Shown: in pieces, positions 35,901 to 47,100 of the stretch
Layout of the letters: each line of letters starts with the position of its first letter
Numbering within the stretch: position 1 is the stretch's first letter
Assembly (NCBI RefSeq): GCF_001957125.1
Contig: NZ_MPHJ01000001.1
Location: 482,407-546,406, forward strand
Origin: Shewanella sp. UCD-KL12
GTDB lineage: Bacteria > Pseudomonadota > Gammaproteobacteria > Enterobacterales > Shewanellaceae
DNA length: 64,000 nt
Direction: 5' to 3'
Notes under the pieces: model-generated
Database searches by the model: none
The model's input: only the letters and a program-made list of their open reading frames with translations
What the model was told of the DNA's origin: nothing
Program-made: the position numbers and the translations under genes

Positions 35901-38789
35901 TACAGGAGCGGGTACTGCGGTGCGCGATACAAGCGGCTTGTGCTGCTTCACAACGGTTGAAGCGCTGGCTGTCGCAAGCTTGCTCTGAATCGAGGCTTGA
36001 GCTGCAAGTGGTGTATCGACGATATGTTGGTAGATATCACGACCACCTAGAGTGACCTGCTTGAGTAGCTGGTGCTTAGCATCAGATTTAAGCTCACTGC
36101 TTAAGCGAGCTGTTAGCGCACTGTTTTCAGTTGAGGTTTGGCTGATTAATAGCTGAGAGATTTGATTCTCACTGCTATTAGCAACGATTGCCGCGCCCGC
36201 ACCTTTATGCGAAAGGCTAAGCAGTCCATGGAGTAGGCTAGCCATACCTGCAGCAGCAAAGCTGTGACCCACACGCATATCGGCACTTGTGCTAACTGCA
36301 TTGGGAAATAGCGTACTTACAGGTGAAGCCGCTAGGCTACCCGGTGCAATACTGGTTTCAACAACTTTAATTGTGTTGATATCAGCGCCAGCTCGAGTCA
36401 GCAAGTTATCGGCAACTAGGTTCGCTTCAGCAGCACGGCCAAAGGCTAACGAATTGATGCTGCCATAAGCGCTATCTGCATCAGCATCATCAGGCACAAG
36501 TACTACGGCACCCGCACCTTCACCGACATTCCAGCTGCCACTGTTTTGAGATGTAGAGTGCTGAGCGGCAGTTGCATCAATCGATACTGGCTCGACACTG
36601 TTTTTCAGTATTATCTGCTCGAAGCTACCAGAGAGATCAACCGCTGCGATAACGACCGCATCTAATGATTCACTGGCCATCATATTTTGCGCCACATCGA
36701 TACAGCGACTCACCGACTGCTCGGCAGCAGAGATGGTAAATGCTGGCCCATGGAAATCCCATAAAGAGGCGATTCGAGAGGCCATGATGTTGCCGATAAA
36801 GCTGGTGTACTGGTTGAGCTTAGCTGCATCGAGCACACTATCCATAGTGATAGCTTCAAGGGCTTGGTACTCATCACTACTTAAAGTGACACCTAGCGCC
36901 GATAGGCTCTGCTCAAGTTGAGTGTGCAGATTCACTCGGCCGCGGAACTGGTGCAGTTCTAGCTCAGTTTCCATGGCAACCAGTACAGCCACTTTCTGAC
37001 CGGCTTGAAGCTTAGCGTCACGAATCGCTTCGTCAGTCACCTTCATCAGCATCAGTTGCTGTGAGATCAAGCGATCATCTTCATTCGGCGGTAGCTTAAA
37101 GCGCAGGAAGTCCAAGTCGAAACTATCGACATAGGCACCCTTTGGCGCAGCCGTAAGGCCAAATTCTGCGAGCAACTCTTGATGTTTATCTAACCCTTTC
37201 CAGCGCTTCTTAGGCAGCGAGATAAAGCCATTGCTGTTTGATGCCACGGCATCGCTGAGCTGGTTTATGCTGCTAAGAGGACCAAAGTGAGAGGCAAGAC
37301 CTGTGATCTTCATCGCTGCTACTTGAGTGATTGGCTTGCTAACCACTTGAACGTCAGCAGTGTCTTTTGAAGGTGAATAGCTCTCTAGCAATAGGTGCGC
37401 GTTACAGCCACCGAAACCAAATACCGATACACCAGCATGACGCTTATCGTTACCCGCTTTTACCGGCCAAGGTTGAACCTGATTCGGTAGCGTACCTGCA
37501 TCAAATAGGCTATTAGGCGAGGATATTGCATCGCTAATATTAATACTTGGCGGCAATGCTCCCTCTTTCATGGCGAAAATCATCTTCATGATCCCCGGCA
37601 TACCAGCGGCAGTGAGTAGGTGGCCTAAGTTAGATTTCGCTGAACCAATGAGCGGCGCTTTACTGCCGGCGAGCTTATCTTCGAAGAAGGTTTCCATCGA
37701 GGTCAGCTCAATCTTGTCACCTAACGGTGTGCCCGTTGCGTGACACTCAATCACTTCGATATCTTTTGGCTCGATATCACTGGCTTCATAGGCGCGCTCG
37801 AAGGCTTTTACCTGACCTTTAGGGTTAGGGCTCAGTACAAACTGTCCCTTACCATCGTTAGATAGGCCAACACCACTGACAACGGCGTAGATCTTATCGT
37901 TATCGCGCTCGGCATCTTCAAGACGCTTCAGTACAAGAACGCCAGCACCTTCTCCGGCAAACAGACCTTTACTGTCGCTATCAAAGGGCACTGAAACACC
38001 ATGATCTGGGTAGGCGTGGAAGATTGAGAAGCCCATGTTGATAAAGAAGGGATCTGCGCCAGATACTGCACCTGCTAACATCACATCGGCTTTGCCAGCA
38101 GTGAGGTAATCACAGGCAAGCTTGAGTGAGTAGACCGAGCTTGCACAAGCGGCATCTAAGCTAAGCTGCGCGCCGCCTAAACCTAATGCATCAGCCACAA
38201 CTTTCGAGGCGTTGTGGGCGATAGCACCATTGGCGTTATCCAGTGTTGCTTCACTTTGGGCACGAGTAGTGTGGGCGTTAGTTGGGTTTAGCTTAAATGC
38301 ATTCGCACCTAGTTTATCCTGCAGCGCTTTTTCGACAGCGCTGTGATAGATAGGCAGAAACAGATCGTTTGAGCGAGTCGTTGGGAACGAAAGGGCACCC
38401 ATGATGATACCCGTACGTTCAAGGGAGGCATTACCTAAGGTGATACCTGCATCATTGAGAGCCTTACGGCTAGTGTCTAGTGCCCAAAGGAAGCTGTCGT
38501 CTAGTCCGGTTAAGCTTTCGCTGGGTAGCTGATAGCCCGTAGCATCGAAGCTGAAATCTTCGATATAGCCGCCTTTATCACAATAAAAGCGGTCAGACTG
38601 TCCCTGAACTCCTTGATAGTCTTGGCTAGTCGCACCGAGCTTGTCATTGGTTAAGGTAGTACGTGAGTCTCGTTTATCGAGCAGGTTCTGCCAAAACTCA
38701 CCTGGCGATTTAGCGTCAGGGTATAGTGTAGCAAGACCAACTATGGCGATCTTGCTTTGCTTAGTGGCCTGTTTGTCTGAAGAAGACAT
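32919..38789 (-). CDS. pfaC: PfaC, PUFA synthase KS-CLF-DH-DH
   Basis: 1956-residue subunit of the iterative EPA synthase. Domains: ketosynthase (about 10-480) with active Cys215 in LDAACASS; a chain-length-factor KS (about 500-950), where the Cys is replaced by Gln691 (SAAEQSV); a Pro/Ala/Gln-rich linker; two FabA-like dehydratases (about 1180-1560 and 1610-1956). Catalytic His are His1398 (YFPCHFQGDQVMAG) and His1852 (FFQFHFHQDPVMPG). The DHs isomerise or dehydrate intermediates to place cis double bonds. Start overlaps the pfaB stop by one base (TAATG) with AAGGGGAAG upstream. An EPSA-type palindrome lies in the DH-DH linker. Confidence 0.95.
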   Translation of the reverse strand: MSSSDKQATKQSKIAIVGLATLYPDAKSPGEFWQNLLDKRDSRTTLTNDKLGATSQDYQGVQGQSDRFYCDKGGYIEDFSFDATGYQLPSESLTGLDDSFLWALDTSRKALNDAGITLGNASLERTGIIMGALSFPTTRSNDLFLPIYHSAVEKALQDKLGANAFKLNPTNAHTTRAQSEATLDNANGAIAHNASKVVADALGLGGAQLSLDAACASSVYSLKLACDYLTAGKADVMLAGAVSGADPFFINMGFSIFHAYPDHGVSVPFDSDSKGLFAGEGAGVLVLKRLEDAERDNDKIYAVVSGVGLSNDGKGQFVLSPNPKGQVKAFERAYEASDIEPKDIEVIECHATGTPLGDKIELTSMETFFEDKLAGSKAPLIGSAKSNLGHLLTAAGMPGIMKMIFAMKEGALPPSINISDAISSPNSLFDAGTLPNQVQPWPVKAGNDKRHAGVSVFGFGGCNAHLLLESYSPSKDTADVQVVSKPITQVAAMKITGLASHFGPLSSINQLSDAVASNSNGFISLPKKRWKGLDKHQELLAEFGLTAAPKGAYVDSFDLDFLRFKLPPNEDDRLISQQLMLMKVTDEAIRDAKLQAGQKVAVLVAMETELELHQFRGRVNLHTQLEQSLSALGVTLSSDEYQALEAITMDSVLDAAKLNQYTSFIGNIMASRIASLWDFHGPAFTISAAEQSVSRCIDVAQNMMASESLDAVVIAAVDLSGSFEQIILKNSVEPVSIDATAAQHSTSQNSGSWNVGEGAGAVVLVPDDADADSAYGSINSLAFGRAAEANLVADNLLTRAGADINTIKVVETSIAPGSLAASPVSTLFPNAVSTSADMRVGHSFAAAGMASLLHGLLSLSHKGAGAAIVANSSENQISQLLISQTSTENSALTARLSSELKSDAKHQLLKQVTLGGRDIYQHIVDTPLAAQASIQSKLATASASTVVKQHKPLVSRTAVPAPVLAEQTIVQTAQATPVSPTPVLGTAMTTKSENRKTMTNKVITTPNKTIDVSAGDMAAFAQNQQLTQEAHQAFLKSRSAGMKVADALLKQQLAQVTGQTLGQELGQAPAPVASTTIPAPVSYANTLNTAPELKPDHANVPPYTAPTPELKPCIWNYADLVEYAEGDIANVFGSDYAIIDSYSRRVRLPTTDYLLVSRVTKLDATMNEFKPCSMTTEYDIPLDAPYLVDGQIPWAVAVESGQCDLMLISYLGIDFENKGDRVYRLLDCTLTFLGDLPRGGDTLRYDIKINNYARNGETLLFFFSYECFVGDTMILKMDGGCAGFFTDEELADGKGVIRTEDEIKARNLVVKKTFNPLLDCPKTSFSYGDIHKLLSADIEGCFGATHAGAAQPSLCFASEKFLMIEQVSKVERNGGTWGLGLIEGHKQLEPDHWYFPCHFQGDQVMAGSLMAEGCGQLLQFFMLHLGMHTQTKNGRFQPLENASQQVRCRGQVLPQSGTLTYRMEVTEIGFSPRPYAKANIDIILNGKPVVDFQNLGVMIKEEDECVRYPTLTTNASASVKSEPSASLNKESKKEYQPASVNAPLMAQIPDLTKAPNKGVIPISHVEAPITPDYPNRVPDTVPFTPYHMFEFATGNIENCFGPEFSIYRGMIPPRTPCGDLQVTTRVIEVNGKRGDFKKPSSCIAEYEVPTDAWYLDKNSHQAVMPYSILMEISLQPNGFISGYMGTTLGFPGLELFFRNLDGSGELLREVDLRGKTIRNDSRLLSTVMAGTNIIQSFSFELSTDGEPFYRGTAVFGYFKGDALKDQLGLDNGKVTQPWHVAKGIAADTKVNLLDKSSRHFNAPASQPHYRLAGGQLNFIDSVEIVDNGGTEGLGYLYAERTIDPSDWFFQFHFHQDPVMPGSLGVEAIIETMQTYAISKDLGAGFKNPKFGQILSNIKWKYRGQINPLNKQMSMDVSITSVKDENGKKVITGNASLSKDGLRIYEVFDIAISIEEA
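34211..34228. repeat. EPSA-type palindrome inside pfaC
   Basis: GTGACGCTGAAGGCTCAC encodes the SEPSAS segment of the linker between the two dehydratase domains, in frame. Confidence 0.6.
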
Positions 38790-41143
38790 TAAACTTCCCC
38801 TTGTAGTGTTAGGTTCGGCATCTGTTCGCTGTTGCGCTGTGTCGTGCTAGCTGCTTTTTGTCGCTGAGACTGTAGTTGCGATAGTGCAATTTCACGATTC
38901 AATCCATCGATAAGAGGCTGAGTCGAGAGTGGAACACGATGACTAATGAGTTGGCCTAATGCTTTAAGCAAGGTAGTGATATCATCACCGCCCTTTGCAT
39001 TGACGGGCACTGTGCAGCAAGGAAAGTCTGTTGACTCGCCGCCGCATTGGCGATCTTGCTTAGCGATTTTGTCGATAAGGGTGCAGTTTTGTCTATCTGC
39101 ACCTAACTCAACAAATAACTTAGCACCTTGCTTTTGGGCACTATGAACAAGTGCGGTGAAGTCTAAGGTGTTGCAGAAGGTATCGGCAATTGAGTTGGCG
39201 ACAACTTGGCTATCAAGGCCACCTTGGGGGCTTGATACATGAGTGTCACCAGATGCTGCACTGATAAACTTAATATCAGTTGGCAGTGACTCTTGCAGCG
39301 GCTGGTTGTAAAACAGCGCCACATTACCATGCTCTTCCATCGCAGGAGCCGTATGCATAGCTGTTACACGATTAGCGGCAATGCCACGTTTTTTCATCTG
39401 TGCTAATAACGCTCTGCATTGGTTCTCACAGCCTGCAATTACACAGGTATCACCCTGAACAATGGCAAGATAGGCGTGGGGGAACTCAGGGAGTAGCTCC
39501 TTTATGGGCGCTGCGGGAGAGCGAACCACAAAACTGTTCCAGACAATATCGGCATCGTTATTATCGAGCTGCCACGCCTTACGAACCGCAGTTAACTTGC
39601 CTGAAATTGCGCTAGTAAATAGCGGATCAGTCTTAGTTTTTTCAATCAGGGTATGTGGCTCTTTCCACACACCTAGACTTGCCCACATCGACGCTTCACC
39701 CATGGAGTAACCCAGAGCAAAGTTTGGCGTGATATTAAACTCTTTGACTAATAGTTGCGTCAGTAGGTAGCTGCTACCTACACCAGCAATTGCCAGATCC
39801 CCAAGCGGCATAGCAGGTGCTACCTTAGGGTCTAAATTATAGATGGCATCGGCTTGAAACATGGATTTCAAGTCACCTTCACGCTCAAGTTGAGAATAAA
39901 GTGATGGGAAGTAGCCATGTAGCTCACTGAACATATCGCTATAAACTGTGCCTACACCTGGGTAAACAAAGGCAAGGCCATTTTGAGCAGCTGATCCTAA
40001 AGGCTCAGCTGTAAAGTAGCTACCAGCAGGCGTTCGATACTGTTGTGAAAGCGCTTGGCCACTTTCAGCCATTATCTTAGACACAGTCACAGCCATGGCA
40101 TCAAGCTCTTGTTGCATAGCTTCAATGGAGCTTGCCTGCAGCGTGATGGCATATGTGTTTGCGACGTTGCTTGCTTCAAAGGCAAGCAGGTTATCACGCA
40201 TCAAGATCAGCAATGACTCGGTAGTTGCCGCCGCTAGCAGTTGAGTTTTTAGTGCACTAAGCGCATCAATAAGCCCTGCTTGGCTATCAGCTGAGAGCAC
40301 AAGCTGTAACCGCTTAGTATCGATAATCGACTTGGGTGCGATAAAGCCAGTGCCTTGGGATACGATGAAGCTGATACAGCTGTGATTGTTAACGCATTCG
40401 CTTGGGCTGTGGGCACTTTCGCTTTGAGCTGTAATGCTATTAGTAAGGTTAATGGCCAGCACACGTGCTTGGTGGTGGTCGGTAAACCAGTAGTGGCTAG
40501 CGGCCTGTTTTGGGCCAATAGACTCAGTATCTCTATGGTGGGTACGGGAAGCAAGGTCTTTGATCTGCTCACATACGGCATCAAACTGCTCAGTGCTGTT
40601 AAGCTCTGGCAGATCAAAGCGCTTGCTGACACTCTCAGGCTTACGCTTTGCTTGGCTTAATGCGCTCTTCATACAAGACAGCATACAAGAGTCAGCAGAG
40701 GCTGATGAATCAGCCTCTGATTGGATCTGCATGGCTGCCAGTTGCGCGTGGGGATGAATGCGATTTTGCGCCGCTTTTAGTGCGTGCATCATCAACAGCG
40801 AGCTGGTCGGCGTTGAGATTTGCACTATCTTACCTTGCTCAATCGACTCGATAGTGGCAGTTAAGTTAGCTTCAAAATCATCGACCTTGATAGTGACAAG
40901 CTCAGTTGTCTCTAGCAATTTAGAGTGATACAGCTCAGGCATTAGCACAGAAAGCTGCTTAGCCGTCTCAGGTAAATCAGAAGCTGAGCTATCCTGAGAC
41001 TCTTTCGCAGTACTTAAGTCCAGAGATACGGGAAGCACCAAGAGTGCGATGCGCAATGGCATCTCACTCTTGATAACTTGATCACTGACGCTCGCTGCTG
41101 AATTACTCACTGTAAAGTGAACAGGAGGTGTCGACTTGACCAT
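38789..41143 (-). CDS. pfaB: PfaB, acyltransferase subunit of PUFA synthase
   Basis: 784 residues; thought to help set the final product (EPA or DHA) through its acyltransferase. The first 380 residues form a poorly conserved KS-like region with no active-site motif. The AT domain is at about 390-720, with nucleophile Ser480 in ALGYSMGEAS and substrate-side FVYPGVGTVY and AMHTAPAM. Product type cannot be decided from the motif alone; the Shewanella context suggests EPA. Strong ribosome site GGAGGAAAG inside the end of pfaA and a one-base TAATG overlap show coupling. Confidence 0.93.
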   Translation of the reverse strand: MVKSTPPVHFTVSNSAASVSDQVIKSEMPLRIALLVLPVSLDLSTAKESQDSSASDLPETAKQLSVLMPELYHSKLLETTELVTIKVDDFEANLTATIESIEQGKIVQISTPTSSLLMMHALKAAQNRIHPHAQLAAMQIQSEADSSASADSCMLSCMKSALSQAKRKPESVSKRFDLPELNSTEQFDAVCEQIKDLASRTHHRDTESIGPKQAASHYWFTDHHQARVLAINLTNSITAQSESAHSPSECVNNHSCISFIVSQGTGFIAPKSIIDTKRLQLVLSADSQAGLIDALSALKTQLLAAATTESLLILMRDNLLAFEASNVANTYAITLQASSIEAMQQELDAMAVTVSKIMAESGQALSQQYRTPAGSYFTAEPLGSAAQNGLAFVYPGVGTVYSDMFSELHGYFPSLYSQLEREGDLKSMFQADAIYNLDPKVAPAMPLGDLAIAGVGSSYLLTQLLVKEFNITPNFALGYSMGEASMWASLGVWKEPHTLIEKTKTDPLFTSAISGKLTAVRKAWQLDNNDADIVWNSFVVRSPAAPIKELLPEFPHAYLAIVQGDTCVIAGCENQCRALLAQMKKRGIAANRVTAMHTAPAMEEHGNVALFYNQPLQESLPTDIKFISAASGDTHVSSPQGGLDSQVVANSIADTFCNTLDFTALVHSAQKQGAKLFVELGADRQNCTLIDKIAKQDRQCGGESTDFPCCTVPVNAKGGDDITTLLKALGQLISHRVPLSTQPLIDGLNREIALSQLQSQRQKAASTTQRNSEQMPNLTLQGEV

Positions 41144-44100
41144 TAGGACTTTCCTCCAGTGGCGCTCAAGGCTGCCTCTTTGCTTTCATTGAGAAAAGCG
41201 CTATTGAGCTTTTTGCTGATAGTGACTTTCGCCCCTTTCATCATTGCGCTTAGCTCACCATTTTCATGGTAAAGCGCGACATTAGCCTCAAGTGAACGGC
41301 TACTTGTCTTAACAACCTCTAGCGTTAGCACTGCTTTATCACCAAATGCTAAAGGCTTGTTTGAGATAAACTCGCCTATAGCTGATGGTAAGCTCGCTGC
41401 ACCGTACTTAAGCCTTGCCCAAACCAGCATCGCCTGTAGCAGTAAATCTTCAGCAAATGGCTGACTACCACCGATATGCTGCGTGGCAACAAACTGGCCG
41501 CAATCACTGTCATCGACTTGTGGAAGCTGACAACTTGCCAGCAGCCCTGCATCATCAAAGCTAAACACCTGCTTTATGCCCTGCAGACGTGGCCCGTGGA
41601 ATAGGGTTCCGTTGCTGTAGAGCTCAGCATCAGTTGTGACGGCTTCACCAGTTAAATCGAACGACTTAGTGGCAAAGGTCTCACTTGATACTGCAAGCGT
41701 CGCTTTGTATTGCGGACGACCTTGACTACTAATTAACGCACTCATTTTAAGAGCCGCTGAAGGCTCGCCATTTACAACTTCTGCTGAAGGCTCTGGCGTT
41801 AACTCAAGGGTCATCTCTTGAACATCCTTGCTGTCGAAGATGATCCCTTTAAGAAGCTTATAGTCGAGTACTTTAACTTGAGCGCCGAGCATCTCACTGG
41901 CGGCCTCGCGCATCCACTGTATTGCACATACAGTGGGAAGCACTGGATTACCGCTAATGCGGTGGTCTTGAATAAAGACCATAGCATTAGGGGTTAAGGC
42001 TCTTGTTAAAGAAACAGGTGCTAGCGGGCGCGATGCAAGTTGCACCTCACCCGCATTAAGCTTTTTTACAGAAGCGTCCTGTGTAGATGAGCCATCAGCG
42101 TCTTTGCTTGAGCCGTCGCCACCTTGCATAGAGGTACCAATAAGCAGTTGAGCGCCGGTCTCACTTAGCAGTTGGGTGGCAAACAGCTCAGCCCCTGCTT
42201 TTAGTGGGATAACGTAGACACCGCGCTCAGTAAACATCTTCTTAAGTGCATCGGTAACCATGCCGCCATCCCAAGGACCCCAGTTAAAGCTCATCACTTT
42301 AGCCTGTGGGTTGCGTGCAGTGAACTGCAGCGCCGCCTTGTTTAGGATGTCGTTAGACATAGCGTAATCGCTCTGACCTGTGTTGCCGTAGAAACCAGCG
42401 GCAGATGAGAACATAGCAAGTAGTTTCACCTTGCTTGAATCAAGGGCTGCAAGCAGGGCTTTAAGGCCATTGACCTTAGTGCCGTAAACGCGGCTTAACT
42501 CTTCGATTGTCTTATCTTGGATATGCTTATCGGCAAGTACGCCTGCGCCATGGATAAGGCCAGTGATCTCATTTGAGCGGCCTTTAAGTGCTGCTGTGAT
42601 TGCTGTAGTGTCAGTTACATCCATGCTGACATATTCAGCACTTGCGCCAACCTCTGCAAAAGCATTCAGGGCTGTGTTGATCTCAATTGAGCTCTTAACA
42701 GTCCAAACTAACGCTTCAACCTGCTTAGGGGTTGGCTTACTACCTGTTGAGATAATATGCGCAATCGCTGCGGGCTTTAGCTCGCTAATTTGCTTACCTG
42801 TTGCCCATGCCGGGATAGCCAATAACTCGCTACGGCCTGCAAGGATAAAGTGAGACTGTGTACGCTTAGCAAGGGCTAGGGCACATTCAAAGGTCACACC
42901 TTTTGCTCCCCCGGTCACCAGTATTTTATCTGCACTGTTAAGGTCAGAACCAGCATGTTTACTGTTCGCTTCACCCGCTATAAGCGTTGTACGGACAAGG
43001 TTGCCTTTAGCGTCGAGTGAGATACCAGCCTCTGGTAGATTCGTTTCGCTATCGAACAACTCATTGGTGATCGCGTCGCTAAGATGGGTTGCATCTAGGT
43101 CAGTTGCAATGTCTAGTGCACGGCAGAAGACCGTTGGCCATTCATGGCTCAGTGTCTTAGTTAACCCTGCAAGTGCTGCTTGGTTTAGCTCAGCATTTTG
43201 TAGCTGCTTCGTGTCTAAGTAACCAAAACCACCATCGATACGGCTAACAGTGATGAAGCTGCGACGCTTATCACTTGATGCGTTAAGTTTTGGCTGTAGC
43301 AGCTTAGCCCAAAGGAAGGCTTGGCTCACGTGAGTGAAGCTTTCACTGCTCAGGTTTACAGCATCAGCAACATTGTCAGAGTTTGATTCTGGCTGCAGAT
43401 GAATAAATCCACCAATTTGACCTAGTTGTTGCTCTATTTGAGCAATAACAGCATTGATTCCTGACTCATCAAGGCTCTTTGCTTGGAAGCTTGCAACATC
43501 ACTGCTTAGCGGTGATTGAGCTGCGCCTTCAGGTAGACGTATAACGGCTACTTTAAGACCTTGCTTAGTGAGTTTCTCTGCTAGTACGCCTGCATTGTGA
43601 CCATCATCGGTGATCACTAGGCTAGCGTCTGCGGCGAAACAGTTGTTGATTTGATCCGCCGCTTTAAGCTTTTTTAGCGCTACCTCGCTGTGAGGAGGAA
43701 GTTCTAGCGTAGAGGTGATTGTCTCAGCGACTGACTTAACAGCACCTGAAACAGCGGCACCTGCTGTAGAAAGTTTGCTGTTCATGTACGACACGATTTC
43801 GCCCAGTGTACGACACTCAGCAAGGTCTTCTGGGTTTAGCTCAGGAAGGCCTGGAAGCTCATCTTGAACAGTACCTAGAATTTCAACACGCTTGATTGAG
43901 TCGATACCCAGGTCAGCTTCCATATCCATGCTAAGTTCTAGCATCTCAGTTGGGTAGCCAGTCTTGTCGGCAACCACTGACATCATAGTGCCTTGCACTT
44001 TTTCTGCGCTAAGACCACTCATCGCAGGCGCTGCGGCGGCACTTGTGTTAGTCAGCTTAGAGTTCATGTAGCTTACGATTTCGCCCAGCGTACGACACTC

Positions 44101-47100
44101 GGCAAGATCTTCAGGGTTTAGTTCAGGTAAGCCTGGAAGCTCATCTTGAACAGTACCCAAGATTTCAACGCGCTTGATAGAGTCGATACCAAGGTCAGCT
44201 TCCATATCCATGCTAAGTTCTAGCATCTCTGTTGGGTAGCCAGTCTTATCGGCAACCACTGACATCATGGTGGCTTGGACTTTCTCTGCAGAAAGGTCAT
44301 TAGTAACGGGAGCAGCAACTTGAGGCGCTGAAGCAGCAGGCGCCGCGGCGGCACTTGTATTAGCAGAGCCTTCAGCTGCACTGGTATGAGTCAACTTGCT
44401 ATTCATATAGGTAACGATTTCGCCCAGCGTACGACACTCAGCAAGATCTTCAGGGTTTAGTTCAGGTAAGCCTGGAAGCTCATCTTGAACAGTACCTAAA
44501 ATCTCAACACGCTTGATAGAGTCGATACCAAGGTCTGCTTCCATGTCCATGCTAAGTTCTAGCATTTCAGTAGGGTAACCAGTCTTATCGGCAACCACTG
44601 ACATCATAGTGCTTTGGACTTCTTGCGCGCTCAAGGCTGTCTCTGCAGAGAGACCGCTTGTAGCAGCAACTTGAGGCACTGCGCCTTCAGCTGAAGCGCC
44701 TGCGGCGTCACTTGTAGAGAGTTTGCTATTCATATAGCTAACGATTTCGCCCAGTGTACGACACTCGGCTAGATCTTCTGGGTTTAGCTCAGGCAGGCCT
44801 GGTAGCTCATCTTGAACTGTACCTAGAATTTCAACGCGCTTGATAGAGTCGATACCAAGGTCGGCTTCCATATCCATTTCAAGCTCTAGCATCTCAGTCG
44901 GGTAGCCAGTTTTCTCGGCAACTACTGACATCATGGTCGCTTGGACCTTCTCAGCAGAAAGACCATTAGCAACGGGAGCAGCAGCTTGAGGTGCAGCGGC
45001 TACACTTGTAACAGTCCCTGAAGCTGGAAGCTTAGAGTTCATATAGGTAACGATTTCGCCCAGCGTACGACACTCAGCTAGATCTTCAGGGCTGAGTTCA
45101 GGCAGACCTGGTAGCTCATCTTGAACGGTACCTAGAATTTCAACACGCTTGATAGAGTCGATACCAAGGTCTGCTTCCATATCCATCTGAAGCTCTAGCA
45201 TCTCAGTAGGGTAGCCCGTTTTCTCGGCAACCACTGACATCATAGTGCCTTGTACCTTTTCGGCACTTAAACCGTTTGAAGCTGGAGAAGTAACTTGAGG
45301 AGCCAAGGCGGCACTTGAGCCTTCTGCTGGAAGCATAGAGTTCATATAGCTAACGATTTCGCCCAGTGTACGACACTCAGCTAGATCTTCAGGGCTTAGT
45401 TCAGGCAGGCCTGGTAGCTCATCTTGAACAGTACCCAAGATTTCAACTCGCTTGATAGAGTCGATACCAAGGTCTGCTTCCATATCCATCTCAAGCTCTA
45501 GCATCTCAGTCGGGTAGCCAGTCTTCTCGGCAACCACTTCAAGCATGGTAGCTTGGACTTTCGCTGCACTTAAACCAGCTGGAGCTGCGGGTGCAGCGAC
45601 GGCAACAGGCGATACTGTAACTGCTTGTACAGATGCAGCTTGATGGCTAACAGTCTGCTCTGGTTTAGCTACTGGCTTAACTACTGGCTTAGTTACGGGT
45701 GCTGGAGCAACTGGGGTAGCTGGAGCTTTTGCAACAGGTGCGCTAACTCTAGGAGCTGGAGCGGCTTGAACTGGTGCACTAACATAAACAGGCGCAGCAG
45801 CTGGTTGAGCAATAGGTGCGTTAACTCTTGGAGCCGCGGCGCTAGGAGTGCCGTTTAGCATGCTTAGTGCTGCAGTGTTACTTCCTGCTTGCATCTCAAG
45901 GAACTGAGTATGGCTTTGCAATGTCTGTGCTTGTAGCTGGTGGAACTGCTCCATTGAGCGTTGTAGGCTCTCTGGGATGGCAACGCCAGTGCCTGCAAGT
46001 TTTGTTTGCTCAGTCATCAAGGTTGTGAAGGTCTCACCATACTGCTGTGGGATCTCAAGGAACTGTTGATGAAGCTCAGCAGCTTGCTGCTGCGCGGCAA
46101 AGAAGTTAGTTAATGCATCATTGCTTACGCTAAGAGCCGCTGATGGCTCTCTGGTAGCTGAAGGCGCAACAGAATGATTTTGAGCGGTAGGCGTTTGGCC
46201 ATTAGACGCTTGGTTATTAGACACTTGCGTATTTGTCATGGGTACAGCAATCTCCACAATCTTTTCTACTTCTACTATTTTTTCAACGACCTTTTCAACT
46301 TCAACGACTTTCTCTACCACTTTCTCAACTTCAACTATCTTTTCTTCAACGATAGTAGAGCTGGTGACAGTGCCTGTCTCTAGAGATTTAGCCATCTTAG
46401 CGCGCGTCGATTTGCTGATATGGTTAACAGCGTTTAGCGAGATGCTCATTGGAGACTTCTTCTCAGGCGCGGCTATATCGGCTTGGTATGGGTCGATGTT
46501 ATCGAGCTTGATACCGGCAACCGCTAGCTGCATCGCAGCTTGCTTAAGTTGTAGGTCGCTATCGCCTTTAGGGCTTGGGTTGATAGCGATCGCAGTTACA
46601 TCTGCTTTTGCTGCAAGTGTACCTTGAACCAGCTTCTGTAGAATGTTTTTAGGACCAAACTCAACAAATACACGTGCGCCAGCGTCATACATAGCTTCAA
46701 GTTCAGCGGTAAAGCGCACCGATTGAAGCATATGCTTCTTGAACGAGGCCTTAATCTTAGCGGCGGTGTTATCGTAAAGCTCACCGGTTGCGTTTGAGTA
46801 AAGTGCGCGGGTAGGCTTGTTGAACTTAGCGCCATCGATTGCTTTTGCAAAAGGCGCTTGGGCGTGACCAACAAGTTCAGTGTGGAAAGCGCCAGATACA
46901 GGCAGGTTAATTGCCTTGTAGCCTTGCTCGCTAAGTGCTTTAGCTGCATCAGCTGTTGAGGTAGTAGGGCCTGCAATGACCGATTGCGTCGGTGCATTGT
47001 AGTTAGCGACTTTTACACCATCGAATTTGGCAATTGTTGCTTCAACAGTTTCTAGGTCGCTAGCATCTTTTGTGATGATAGCGTACATAGCACCAGTGTC

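Noticed and set aside
36661..36730. Missing active-site Cys in the second KS of PfaC as a sign of decay
   Set aside because: Gln at this position is the hallmark of a chain-length-factor domain and is normal for PfaC.
43770..45583. Possible CRISPR or assembly duplication suggested by the regular repeats
   Set aside because: The units are intact in-frame ACP domains with distinct linkers, as expected for PfaA.
45625..46627. Plus-strand ORFs opposite the pfaA linker, rich in Ser/Trp or Thr/Phe
   Set aside because: They are antisense readings of the Pro/Ala and VEK repeats in PfaA, with no ribosome sites.
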